Below are positions 1 through 8,110 of a stretch of 64,000 nt of DNA, one piece after another. The notes below the pieces were generated by a model. The model saw nothing but the letters and a program-made list of their open reading frames with translations. It was not told the origin of the DNA and did no database searches. The translations under genes and the position numbers were made by a program. This DNA comes from Candidatus Rokuibacteriota bacterium. GTDB lineage: Bacteria; Methylomirabilota; Methylomirabilia; Rokubacteriales; CSP1-6. Location: assembly GCA_003220535.1 (NCBI GenBank), contig QHSU01000073.1, positions 1 through 64,000 on the forward strand, given 5' to 3'. Every line of letters starts with the position of its first letter. Position 1 is the first letter of the stretch.

Positions 1-590
1 CAGTAGCAGGCGTCGCCCGTGAGGATGACCGGGCCCGTCTCGGGCAGCTCGACCAGCAGTGACTGATGGCCCGGCGTGTGGCCGTCCGTTCGCAGGACGG
101 TCACCCCCGGCAGCAATTCGGTGTCGCCGTCCAGGTGGCGCCAGCGGTGGCCCGGCAGATCGAAGTTCTTCCGGTAGTAGAACGACTCGAAGAAGGAGGC
201 CGGATAGTGGGCGTAGGCGTACTCGTCCTTCTGCACGATCAGCTCCGACTTCGGGAAGAGCGCGGCGCCCCCGGCGTGATCGAAGTGCAGGTGCGAGAGC
301 ACGACCATGTCCACCTGATCGGGCTCGAGCCCCACCAGATCGAGCCGGCGCGCCAGCAAATCCTCCTCGGTGAAGCGCGCGAGGGGATCGGTGCGCAGGA
401 GCCCGGGCACGGCCCGCGGCGACAGCCCCGTGTCGAAGAGAATCATGGCCTCGGTGGTGCGCACGAGCCAGCAGGCGATCGGGATCTGGACGCGCTCGCC
501 GCCGAACTCGCCGTAGAAGAGGCCGGAGCGGTCGAAGCCCATGAACCCGTTCTGGAGCGCGTACAGTGCCCGGACCGCCATGCCGCGCAT
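1..590 (-). CDS. MBL-fold metallo-hydrolase, AHL-lactonase-like (3' end cut by window)
   Basis: Reading the minus strand from an ATG at 590 gives an uninterrupted frame that runs off the window start. It carries HLHFDHAGG (the HxHxDH zinc-binding motif), a later GHTPGHQS with the next metal-ligand His, and GDACYW with the bridging Asp near the visible end. This order is typical of the metallo-beta-lactamase superfamily, and the spacing resembles N-acyl homoserine lactonases and related lactone hydrolases. About 196 codons are visible of an expected 240-270, so only the C-terminal part is missing. It is divergent from the acyl-CoA dehydrogenase. The substrate cannot be decided from sequence; family assignment is firm. 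Confidence 0.82.
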   Translation of the reverse strand, partial: MRGMAVRALYALQNGFMGFDRSGLFYGEFGGERVQIPIACWLVRTTEAMILFDTGLSPRAVPGLLRTDPLARFTEEDLLARRLDLVGLEPDQVDMVVLSHLHFDHAGGAALFPKSELIVQKDEYAYAHYPASFFESFYYRKNFDLPGHRWRHLDGDTELLPGVTVLRTDGHTPGHQSLLVELPETGPVILTGDACY

Positions 591-731
591 GATATCACCG
601 GGCCCCGGGTTGCCAGGCGACGGGAAAAAATGTCCAATGACGCCACTTTGGCGGTGAGCTGGCGGAGCGGGCCAAGCGCCTCTGGGTGTTCTTCGCCTAC
701 GCCGCGCGCCGATAACGCTACAATCGCGCCC

Positions 732-1895
732 ATGGACTTTCAGCTGACCGAGCAGCAGGAGCTGATTCGCAAGGAAGTGGCGACCCTGGCGCGGTCCTTT
801 TCGCTCGACTACTGGCTGGAGAAGGACCGGAAGGCCGAGTACCCGGCGGACTGGATCCATGCCTTCGCGCAAGCGGGCTGGCTCGGCATGATCATCCCCG
901 AGACGTACGGCGGGTCAGGCCTGGGCGTGACGGAAGCGACCTTGATGCTCCACGAAATCTGCGCCGCCGGCGCGGGCACGACCGGCGCCTCGCCGATCCA
1001 CTTCTATCTCTTCCCCCCGATGCCCGTCATCAAGCATGGCTCGGAGGACCTCAAGCGCCGCTACCTGCCGCGGATCGCCACGGGCGAGATCGTCATGTCG
1101 TTCGGCGTCACCGAGCCCAACGCCGGCACGGACACCTCGCGGATCCAGACGAAGGCCGAGCGCCAGGGCGACCGCTACGTCGTCAACGGCCGCAAGGTGT
1201 GGAACACCAACGCCCAGCACGCGACCCATATGCTCCTGCTCGCGCGCACGTCACCCCGTGAGGCGTCCCAGCCCTTCGGCGGGTTGACGCTCTTCTTCAC
1301 GGAGTTCGACCGCGCCCGGATCACGGTGCGCGAGATCGAGAAGCTCGGGCGGGCGGCGGTCGACTCGAACGAGATCTTCATCGACGGCCTCGAGGTTCCG
1401 GCTGCGAACGTCGTGGGCGAGGTCGGTCGCGGCTTCTACCATCTGCTCGACTCGCTCAATCCCGAGCGCATCTTCACGGCCATCGAGGCCGTCGGCATCG
1501 GGCGCGCGGCGCTCGAGCGCGGCGTGCAGTACGCGAAGGAGCGCGTCGTGTTCGACCGGCCGATCGGCCAGAACCAGGCGATCGCGCACCCGCTCGCGGC
1601 CGCCTGGGCCAAGCTCGAGACCGCCGAGCTGATGTGCATGAAGGCCGCGTGGCTCTTCGACAACGGCCGGCCGTGCGGCGCCGAGTCGAACACCGCCAAG
1701 CTGATGGCCGCCGAGGCGGGCTTCGAGGCGTGCGACGTCGCGCTGCAGACCCACGGCGGCTATGGATACGCGAAGGAGTTCTACGTCGAGCGGCTCTGGC
1801 GCGAGGTGCGTCTGTACAAGATCGCGCCGGTCTCGCAGCAGATGGTGCTCAACTACCTCTCGGAGCACGTCCTCGGGCTCCCCAAGAGCTACTGA
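732..1895 (+). CDS. acyl-CoA dehydrogenase family protein
   Basis: A 387-residue protein, the normal length for FAD-dependent acyl-CoA dehydrogenases. It shows the N-terminal helical domain (FQLTEQQELIRKEV), the central FAD/substrate segment (SFGVTEPNAGTDTSRIQT), and the C-terminal domain with FDRPIGQNQAIAHPLA and QTHGGYGYAKEFYVERLWRE. The ATG at 732 fits the family N-terminus; the frame is open further upstream, but that part is antisense to the hydrolase gene. At the usual IYEGT position of the catalytic Glu the protein reads LYKIA, so the base must lie elsewhere or the reaction differs. It sits 21 bp before a LivJ-like binding protein, suggesting acyl-CoA oxidation tied to carboxylate uptake. 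Confidence 0.9.
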   Translation: MDFQLTEQQELIRKEVATLARSFSLDYWLEKDRKAEYPADWIHAFAQAGWLGMIIPETYGGSGLGVTEATLMLHEICAAGAGTTGASPIHFYLFPPMPVIKHGSEDLKRRYLPRIATGEIVMSFGVTEPNAGTDTSRIQTKAERQGDRYVVNGRKVWNTNAQHATHMLLLARTSPREASQPFGGLTLFFTEFDRARITVREIEKLGRAAVDSNEIFIDGLEVPAANVVGEVGRGFYHLLDSLNPERIFTAIEAVGIGRAALERGVQYAKERVVFDRPIGQNQAIAHPLAAAWAKLETAELMCMKAAWLFDNGRPCGAESNTAKLMAAEAGFEACDVALQTHGGYGYAKEFYVERLWREVRLYKIAPVSQQMVLNYLSEHVLGLPKSY

Positions 1896-1916
1896 GTCGT
1901 CCAAGGAGGAACCGAC

Positions 1917-3152
1917 ATGGCGGTCGGCCTCGATCGACGGAAGTTCCTGACGGGCACGGCGGGCACGGCCCTGGCGGCGGCGCTGCCGTTCCCGGCGGTG
2001 GCGCAGTCGAAGCCCGTCCGCATCGGTCTCCTCACGGTGAAGACCGGGCCGCTCGCCCAGGGCGGGATCCAGATGGAGCAGGGCACGATCCGGTTCCTCA
2101 AGGACCGGAACTACACGCTCGCCGGGCGCAAGGTCGAGCTCGTCGTGGCCGATACCGGGGGCAATCCCGCGGGCACCAAGACGAAGACCCAGGAGCTCGT
2201 CGAGCGCGACAACGTCGACCTCATCTTCGGCCCGCTCGCGGCGTTCGAGCTGCTGGCGATCACCGACTACACGGCGCAGGCGAAGATGCCGATCCTGAGC
2301 CTCGCCGCCGCCGAGGACATGACGCAGCGCCGGCCCAATCCCTATTTCGTCAGGGCCTCCGGGACCTCGGCGCAGTACATGCACCCCTTGGCCGACTACG
2401 CGGCGAAGGAGCTGAAGTTCAAACGCGTGATCACCATCGCCGACGACTTCGCCTTCGGTCACGAGCAGATGGCGGGCTTCCAGCGCGTCTTCGAGGACTC
2501 GGGTGGCCGGGTGGTGAAGAAGCTGTGGCCGCCGCTCGTGACCCCCGACTACACGCCGTATCTGGCCCAGATCAGCGGCGTCGACGCCGTTGTCCAGGGC
2601 TTCGCCGGGTCGAACCCGTTAAAGTTCATGAAGCAGTACCAGGACCAGGGGCTCAAGCTGCCGGTCCTGGCCGGCGCTCCGGCCTGCGACGACGCTCTCA
2701 TGAAGTCCTTCGGGGACGAGGCGGTCGGCGTGATCTCGTGCTCGGCCTACACCTCCGACCTCGACACACCGAGCAACAAGCGGCTCGTCGACGGGATGGT
2801 GCGCGACTACGGCAATATCCCCGGGCTCTACGCCGCCGGGCTCTACATCAACGGCATGGTGGCCGAGGCGGCCCTCGAGAAGACGGGCGGCAAGACGGAC
2901 GACAAGGAGGCGCTGAACCGAGCCCTGCGCGCGGTGTCGCTCACCGATACGCCCCGCGGGCCGTTCACCTTCGACCGCTTCGGCAACGTGGTCGGGAACT
3001 TCTACATCCGGCGCTGCGAAAAGAAGGGCGACAAGCTCGTCAACACGACGATCAAGACCTATCCCAAGGTCAGCCAGTTCTGGACCTACGACGAGAAGTG
3101 GTTCCTGGCGCAGCCGGTCTACTCGCGCGACTATCCTCCCCTCAAGACGTGA
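1917..3152 (+). CDS. branched-chain amino acid-type ABC transporter substrate-binding protein
   Basis: A 411-residue periplasmic binding protein of the LivJ/LivK (type I fold) family. The N-terminus has a twin-arginine-like signal (LDRRKFLTG followed by an Ala-rich stretch ending AVAQS). The mature start KPVRIGLLTVKTGPLAQGG is the typical first strand of the fold. A strong AAGGAGG Shine-Dalgarno at 1903-1909 fixes the ATG at 1917. It heads a group with two membrane permeases and an ATPase. The real ligand is unknown; in such clusters it is often a carboxylic or aromatic acid rather than leucine. Confidence 0.9.
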   Translation: MAVGLDRRKFLTGTAGTALAAALPFPAVAQSKPVRIGLLTVKTGPLAQGGIQMEQGTIRFLKDRNYTLAGRKVELVVADTGGNPAGTKTKTQELVERDNVDLIFGPLAAFELLAITDYTAQAKMPILSLAAAEDMTQRRPNPYFVRASGTSAQYMHPLADYAAKELKFKRVITIADDFAFGHEQMAGFQRVFEDSGGRVVKKLWPPLVTPDYTPYLAQISGVDAVVQGFAGSNPLKFMKQYQDQGLKLPVLAGAPACDDALMKSFGDEAVGVISCSAYTSDLDTPSNKRLVDGMVRDYGNIPGLYAAGLYINGMVAEAALEKTGGKTDDKEALNRALRAVSLTDTPRGPFTFDRFGNVVGNFYIRRCEKKGDKLVNTTIKTYPKVSQFWTYDEKWFLAQPVYSRDYPPLKT

Positions 3153-3235
3153 GGGGGCGACATACAGGCGCGCCTTCCGGCGCGACGGCCCCCTCCCGAC
3201 CTCCCAGAACTAGACTGCGGCGGCAAAGCCGCCGC
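3153..3235 (+). other. two strong RNA hairpins between binding protein and permease genes
   Basis: The 98-bp gap holds two stems. The first has an inner CGCGCC-TTCC-GGCGCG (3169-3184) inside an outer GGGGGC/GCCCCC pair (3153-3158 with 3188-3193). The second is a perfect 8-bp stem GCGGCGGC-AAA-GCCGCCGC at 3217-3235. Neither is followed by a T run, so they are not clear intrinsic terminators. Such hairpins after a binding-protein gene often stabilise its mRNA or lower downstream expression; that role here is inference. Confidence 0.55.
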
Positions 3236-3250
3236 TCGGAACGGAACGAC

Positions 3251-4111
3251 ATGAGCTTGTGGGTGGTGCTGGCGGTCAATAGCATCACGCTAGGCGGTCT
3301 CCTGTTTCTCCTGTCGGCTGGATTCTCGCTGATCTTCGGGCTCATGAAGATTCCGAACCTGACGCACGGCTCGTTCTTCATGCTCGGCGCCTACCTCTCG
3401 ACCAGCCTGATCGCGCGGGGGCTCGACTTCTGGACGGCCGCGATCGTCGGCGGGCTACTGGTGGCGGCCTTCGGCGGCATCGTCGAGCGCCTCATCCTGC
3501 GCCGGCTGGGCGGCGCGGAGCTGGCGCAGGTGCTGGTGACCCTGGGGCTGTCCTTCATGGTCGCCGACGTCTGCCTCATGGTCTGGACCGGTGACCCCAT
3601 CCGGATCGCCACGCCGAGCGCGCTGCGCGGCGCCACGTCGGTGGCGGGGATGGGCTTCCCCACCTATCGCCTGGCCATCAGCCTCATCGCGGTGGTCTTC
3701 GCCGTCGCGCTGTGGGCGCTCCTCGAGCGGACGCGGCTGGGCGCGATGATCCGCGCCGGGGTCGACGATCCGGCGATGGCGCGGGTCGTCGGTATCCGTG
3801 TCTCGCGGCTGTTCACGATCGTGTTCTGTCTGGGCGCCTGGCTGGCCGGCTTCGCCGGCGTGATCGGCGGACCGATCCTCTCGGTCTATCCCGGGCTCGA
3901 CCAGGAGATGCTGCCTCTGGCCCTCGTCGTGGTGATCCTCGGGGGTAGCGGCAGCCTGCTCGGCTCCCTCGTGGGGAGCTTCGTCGTCGGCTTCCTCTAC
4001 AACTTCGGCCAGGCGATGTTTCCCGAGCTCGCCTACGTCGTCCTGTTCCTGCCCATGCTCATCGTGCTGGTCGTCCGACCGCAGGGTCTCTTCGGACAGC
4101 AGACCGCGTGA
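3251..4111 (+). CDS. livH: branched-chain amino acid-type ABC transporter permease, LivH-like
   Basis: A 286-residue inner-membrane protein made almost entirely of hydrophobic helices. It opens with SLWVVLAVNSITLGGLLFLL and contains GLMKIPNLTHGSFFMLGAY, the typical LivH segment. A late loop, VVILGGSGSLLGSLVG, matches the family, and the end LIVLVVRPQGLFG is characteristic. The frame is open far upstream, but the hydrophobic LivH N-terminus starts at the ATG at 3251. The stop overlaps the next gene by 4 bp, implying translational coupling. It should form the transport channel with the LivM-like partner. Confidence 0.9.
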   Translation: MSLWVVLAVNSITLGGLLFLLSAGFSLIFGLMKIPNLTHGSFFMLGAYLSTSLIARGLDFWTAAIVGGLLVAAFGGIVERLILRRLGGAELAQVLVTLGLSFMVADVCLMVWTGDPIRIATPSALRGATSVAGMGFPTYRLAISLIAVVFAVALWALLERTRLGAMIRAGVDDPAMARVVGIRVSRLFTIVFCLGAWLAGFAGVIGGPILSVYPGLDQEMLPLALVVVILGGSGSLLGSLVGSFVVGFLYNFGQAMFPELAYVVLFLPMLIVLVVRPQGLFGQQTA

Positions 4112-5064
4112 GACGGGTCGCGCTCGGCGCCGCGCTGGCGATCCTGGCCACGGTGCCCCTCTGGGTCGGGGGAACCTACTACGTCAACATCGCCAGCCAG
4201 ATCCTCTTCTACGCCGTCTTCGCCCTCGGGGTGAACGTCCTCGCCGGCTACGCCGGGCTGGTCAGCCTCGGCCATGCCGGGCTCTTCGGCATCGCGGCGT
4301 ACGCGGGAGCGCGAATCATGAACGAAGGACAGGGCCACGTGGCCGTCATGGCCGGAGCCCTGGCCCTGACGCTCGTCGCCGCCGCCGTCTTCGCGGTCCT
4401 GGCGCTGCGGGGCACCGGGCTCGGCTTCGTCATGATCACGGTGGCGCTCGGCCAGATCGTGTGGGGGGTGGCCTATCGCTGGATCAGTCTCACCAACGGC
4501 GACAACGGCATCGCCATCAGGGGCCGACCGAGCCCGCTCGGGTTGTCGCTCACCTCGCCGGCCGGCTTCTACTGGGCGACCCTCGTCGTCTTCCTGGCCG
4601 CCGTGGCCTCGATGGCGATCTTCGTCGCCTCGCCCTTCGGCGCCAGTCTGCGTGGGACGCGCGACCAGCCCCGGCGCATGAACGCGCTCGGCTACCACGT
4701 CTGGATGATTCGCTTCCTGGCCTTCCTGTTCTCGGGCTTCTGGAGTGGCGTGGCGGGACTGCTCTACCTCTACTACAACCAGTTCGTGAGCCCCCAGGCG
4801 GTGGCGCTCACGGCCTCGGCCGAGGTGCTGCTGATGGTGATCGCCGGGGGCACGGCGACCTTGCTGGGACCAATCACCGGCGCGGCCCTCGTCGTCATCG
4901 TGAAGAACGTCGCGAGCGCCCACATCGAGCGGTGGAACTTCGTCCTCGGCGCCATCTTCGTCGTCATCGTCGTCTTCATGCCCGAAGGGCTGGTGCCGGG
5001 CACGCGGCGGCTCTGGCGCCGGGCGCGAGCGGCACTGCGGCCGCGGGCTACCGCTGCGGAGTGA
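4108..5064 (+). CDS. livM: branched-chain amino acid-type ABC transporter permease, LivM-like
   Basis: A 318-residue polytopic membrane protein starting with GTG in a GTGA overlap with the preceding permease stop. It has the LivM hallmarks LGVNVLAGYAGLVSLGHAGLFG near residue 50 and a C-terminal VFMPEGLVPG. Eight or more hydrophobic segments are visible. It pairs with the LivH-like protein as the second half of the transmembrane channel. Family membership is clear; the substrate is not. Confidence 0.9.
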   Translation: MRRVALGAALAILATVPLWVGGTYYVNIASQILFYAVFALGVNVLAGYAGLVSLGHAGLFGIAAYAGARIMNEGQGHVAVMAGALALTLVAAAVFAVLALRGTGLGFVMITVALGQIVWGVAYRWISLTNGDNGIAIRGRPSPLGLSLTSPAGFYWATLVVFLAAVASMAIFVASPFGASLRGTRDQPRRMNALGYHVWMIRFLAFLFSGFWSGVAGLLYLYYNQFVSPQAVALTASAEVLLMVIAGGTATLLGPITGAALVVIVKNVASAHIERWNFVLGAIFVVIVVFMPEGLVPGTRRLWRRARAALRPRATAAE

Positions 5065-5173
5065 CCTGACGCCGAGGCGCCAACGGAGCCGCGCGGAGGG
5101 TATTCAGGTCGATCTCCGGCATGTCGACATCTTCGACGGGCCGCGGGATAATCCCGCGGGGGAGGCGCCGACC

Positions 5174-5716
5174 ATGAGCCAACTGCAAGAGCTGCCGCAA
5201 CGACTCCATCACTACGCGTTCGTCGTCCGCGACCACGAGGCCAACCGGAAGTTCTTCGAGGACGTGCTGGGGCTCCCGCTGGTGGCGACCTGGTGCGAGC
5301 GCCTCTTCAACGCCGAGGTGCAGCGCGAGGTCGCGTATTGCCACACGTTCTTCGGCCTGGCCGACGGCAGCGCGCTGGCGTTCTTCCAGTTCGCCGACGA
5401 GGAGATGTACGAGCGGTCCAAGGCCATCTACCCCCGGATCGCCGGCTTCCAGCACATCGCGCTCAAGGTGGACCGGAAGACCTTCGACGAGATCGCCCAC
5501 CGGCTCGACACCGCGAAGATCCCCCGGAGCCAGACCGACCACGGCTACTGTCTCTCGCAGTACGTGAAGAGCCCGGACGGGTTGCGCGTCGAGTTCACCG
5601 TCGATGCCGAGGACGTCGACCGCATCAACGCCGTGCGCCGCGCCGACGCCCACGCGGAGCTCGAGCGGTGGCTCGGCGGCGACCACACCATCAACAATCT
5701 CGAGCGGGCGCACTAG
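5174..5716 (+). CDS. VOC/glyoxalase-fold dioxygenase-like protein
   Basis: A 180-residue protein of the vicinal oxygen chelate superfamily, with two beta-alpha-beta-beta-beta halves. The first begins LHHYAFVVRDHEANRKFFED and the second begins GFQHIALKVDRKTFDE. Putative metal ligands are His in HHYAF, His in FQHIAL and Glu in LRVEFTVD. It lies 109 bp after LivM and 9 bp before a flavin-reductase-like gene, inside a transporter/CoA-transferase cluster. It could be a ring-cleavage dioxygenase, isomerase or glyoxalase-type lyase acting on the imported compound. The fold is confident, the activity is not. Confidence 0.78.
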   Translation: MSQLQELPQRLHHYAFVVRDHEANRKFFEDVLGLPLVATWCERLFNAEVQREVAYCHTFFGLADGSALAFFQFADEEMYERSKAIYPRIAGFQHIALKVDRKTFDEIAHRLDTAKIPRSQTDHGYCLSQYVKSPDGLRVEFTVDAEDVDRINAVRRADAHAELERWLGGDHTINNLERAH

Positions 5717-5725
5717 GAGGCTCGG

Positions 5726-6163
5726 TTGGCCACGATCCCGAAAGTTCTCCACGAGCACATCAACACCGCGTTTCCGACCGCCGTGTGCCTGGTGGCCACG
5801 GTCCTGCCGAATGGATTTGCGCAGGTGACGCCGCGCGGCAGCACCATGGTCTACGACGACGACCACATCGCGCTGTGGGAGCGCGGCAAGGGCTCGACGA
5901 ACGCCAACCTCAAGGACAAGACCAAGGTCACGGTCTTCTTCCGAAAGCCCCAGCTTCGCGAGGCCGGCGTGCTGCCGAAGGGCGGCATCGCCCGCTTCTA
6001 CGGCACCGCCGAGATTCACCGGTCCGGCCCGGCCTACGAGGAGGTCTGGCGCCGCCTCGTCCAGCCCGAGAAGGATCGCGATCCGGACAAGAAGGGCTTC
6101 GCCGTTCTCATCAAGGTCGAGCGCGCCGAAGATCTGGACGGGCAGCCGCTCCCGCTCGCATGA
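5726..6163 (+). CDS. pyridoxamine 5'-phosphate oxidase-fold (split barrel) flavoprotein
   Basis: A 145-residue protein, the usual size for stand-alone PNPOx-like split-barrel proteins that bind FMN or F420. Typical stretches are TAVCLVATVLPNGFAQVTPR, RGSTMVYDDDHIALWERGKG and TKVTVFFRKP. The start is TTG at 5726, just after an AGGAGG site within the end of the preceding gene (5716-5721). The stop overlaps the CoA-transferase ATG. Probably a flavin- or deazaflavin-dependent reductase, or a flavin-binding partner of the neighbouring enzymes. The exact reaction cannot be told. Confidence 0.75.
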   Translation: MATIPKVLHEHINTAFPTAVCLVATVLPNGFAQVTPRGSTMVYDDDHIALWERGKGSTNANLKDKTKVTVFFRKPQLREAGVLPKGGIARFYGTAEIHRSGPAYEEVWRRLVQPEKDRDPDKKGFAVLIKVERAEDLDGQPLPLA

Positions 6164-7353
6164 GCGACACGAGCAGGGTGCTCGCGGGCGTGCGGGTCCT
6201 CGACTTCGGGCGCTACATCGCCGGGCCGTACTGCGCGGCGCTGCTCGGCGACCTTGGAGCCGACGTGATCCGGATCGAGCGAGCGGGCGGCGGCGAAGAT
6301 CGGTGGGTGGCGCCGGTGGCCGACGATGGCGTCGGCGCGCTCTACCTGGTGATGAACCGCAACAAGCGTGCGATGACACTGGACCCGGCGTGCCCGGAGG
6401 GTCGCGAGATCGTCCGGAAGCTCGTGGCCACCGCCGACGTCGTCGTCGCGAACCTGCCCCCGGAGGTGCTGCGCTCGCTGGCCCTCGACCTGGAGAGCCT
6501 GCGCCGTGTGAAGGCCGACGTCATCCTCACGACGGTGACGGCCTTCGGCGCCGGCGGGCCGTGGAGCGGCAAGCACGGGTTCGACGGCATCGGTCAGGTC
6601 ATGTGCGGCTCGTCGTACCTCACCGGCACGCCGGAACAACCGCTGCGCGCCGCCGTCGCCTGGGTCGACTGTGGTACGGCGTCCCTCGCGGCCTTCGGCA
6701 CCCTGGCCGCGCTCATGGCGCGCCGGCAGACGGGTCGAGGCCAGAAGGTCGAGGGCGCGCTGCTCCGCACCGCGATCGCCTTCAACAACCCGACCCTGGT
6801 CGAGCAGCAAGTCATCGAGGTCGATCGGGTGGCGACCGTCAATCGGGGCCAGACCTCGGCGCCGTCCGATCTGTTCCGCACCAGGGACGGCTGGATCCTC
6901 GCCCTCGCGATCGGAGAGCCGATGTTCGGGCGATGGGCCAAGCTCATGGGCGAGGACCACTGGCTCACCGATCCGCGGTTCAAAGACGACCTGGCCCGGG
7001 GCGACCACGGCGAGATTATCTCCAAGCGCATGTCCGAGTGGACGGCCGAGCGCACGACCGCGGAGGCGCTCGCCGAGCTCGAAGCCGCCAGGATCGCGGC
7101 GGGGCCACTCTACTCACCGCAGCAGGCGCTGAAGGACGCGCACGTTCGCGCTGCCGGCCTGCTCGAGGACACCGAGTATCCGGGGCTGCCTCGGCCGGCG
7201 CCGCTCGCGCCAACCCCCGTCGACCTCTCCGAGACGCCCGGACGCTTCCGCCACCGCGCTCCGACGCTGGGTGAGCACACGACCGAGATCCTGACCGAGC
7301 TCGGGTACGGTCCCGAGCAGATTGCGGAGCTGCGCGCCAGGAACGTGATCTGA
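6160..7353 (+). CDS. CaiB/BaiF (class III) CoA-transferase
   Basis: A 397-residue class III CoA-transferase. It starts at ATG in an ATGA overlap with the previous stop, and the family N-terminus LAGVRVLDFGRYIAGPYCA follows. The catalytic Asp, which forms the acyl anhydride, is probably Asp170 in AWVDCGTASLAAFG. The C-terminal section LFRTRDGWILALAIGEPMF and the final GEHTTEILTELGY are standard for the family. It would move CoA between carboxylic acids without ATP, activating the acid imported by the neighbouring transporter for the acyl-CoA dehydrogenase. That link is inferred from position. Confidence 0.92.
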   Translation: MSDTSRVLAGVRVLDFGRYIAGPYCAALLGDLGADVIRIERAGGGEDRWVAPVADDGVGALYLVMNRNKRAMTLDPACPEGREIVRKLVATADVVVANLPPEVLRSLALDLESLRRVKADVILTTVTAFGAGGPWSGKHGFDGIGQVMCGSSYLTGTPEQPLRAAVAWVDCGTASLAAFGTLAALMARRQTGRGQKVEGALLRTAIAFNNPTLVEQQVIEVDRVATVNRGQTSAPSDLFRTRDGWILALAIGEPMFGRWAKLMGEDHWLTDPRFKDDLARGDHGEIISKRMSEWTAERTTAEALAELEAARIAAGPLYSPQQALKDAHVRAAGLLEDTEYPGLPRPAPLAPTPVDLSETPGRFRHRAPTLGEHTTEILTELGYGPEQIAELRARNVI

Positions 7354-7363
7354 GACGCGGCCG

Positions 7364-8101
7364 GTGAGCGCGCTGGCCGTGCGCAATCTCGAGAAGTCGT
7401 TCGGGGGGCTCCGTGTCACGTCCGACGTGAGCCTCGCGGTCAAGCCGGGCGAGCGTCGTCTCATCATCGGCCCGAACGGCGCCGGGAAGACGACGCTCTT
7501 CAATCTCATCACCGGCGAGCTCCGGCCCGACCACGGCGCGGTCACGCTCTTCGACCAGGACATCACGCGGGTGCCCAGCCGCCGGCGCTTCCACCTCGGT
7601 ATCGCTCGTACCTACCAGATCATCACGCTCTTTCCGGGGGAGACGCTGCTGCGCAACGTGACGTTGTCGTTGCTCGGTCTCTCGCCGCTCCGCTGGAATC
7701 CGTTCGTCAGGCTCGACCGGCAGGACGCGCTGATCGCGCGGGCGCGGGAGACGCTGGCCCGGGTCGCGCTCGACCATCTCGCCGATCGGCCACTCGCCCA
7801 GACCTCCTACGGCGAGCGCCGCCGCGTGGAGGTCGCCATGGCGCTCGCGCAGAACCCCAGAGTCCTGCTGCTCGACGAACCCTTTGCCGGGCTCTCGATC
7901 GACGAGCGGCGCGACGTGCTCAGGCTGGTCACCAGCATCCCGCGCGACGTGACGGTGGTCATGATCGAGCACGACATGGACGTGGCGCTCGATTTCGCCG
8001 AGCGGATCACGGTCCTGCATTTCGGCGAGGTGGTCGTCGAAGGCACGCGCGGCGAAGTCGTCGCCCATCCGCGTACCCGGGAGATTTACCTCGGCGAGTG
8101 A
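7364..8101 (+). CDS. livG: branched-chain amino acid-type ABC transporter ATPase, LivG-like
   Basis: A 245-residue ABC ATPase with Walker A GPNGAGKTT, the LivG-type signature TSYGERRRVEVAMAL, Walker B VLLLDEPFAGLS and the switch His in MIEHDMD. The IARTYQ segment after the D-box is diagnostic of LivG rather than LivF. The start is GTG at 7364, 10 bp after the CoA-transferase stop. It would energise the permeases at 3251-5064. The usual LivF partner is missing: the next gene is on the other strand. The complex may be a LivG homodimer or use a LivF encoded elsewhere. Confidence 0.9.
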   Translation: MSALAVRNLEKSFGGLRVTSDVSLAVKPGERRLIIGPNGAGKTTLFNLITGELRPDHGAVTLFDQDITRVPSRRRFHLGIARTYQIITLFPGETLLRNVTLSLLGLSPLRWNPFVRLDRQDALIARARETLARVALDHLADRPLAQTSYGERRRVEVAMALAQNPRVLLLDEPFAGLSIDERRDVLRLVTSIPRDVTVVMIEHDMDVALDFAERITVLHFGEVVVEGTRGEVVAHPRTREIYLGE

Positions 8102-8110
8102 CGGCGCGCG

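Noticed and set aside
1251..2462. A 403-codon minus-strand frame and similar long reverse frames across the window
   Set aside because: All lie opposite genes with clear family motifs and show the Arg/Asp/Gly-rich composition of shadow frames in GC-rich DNA.
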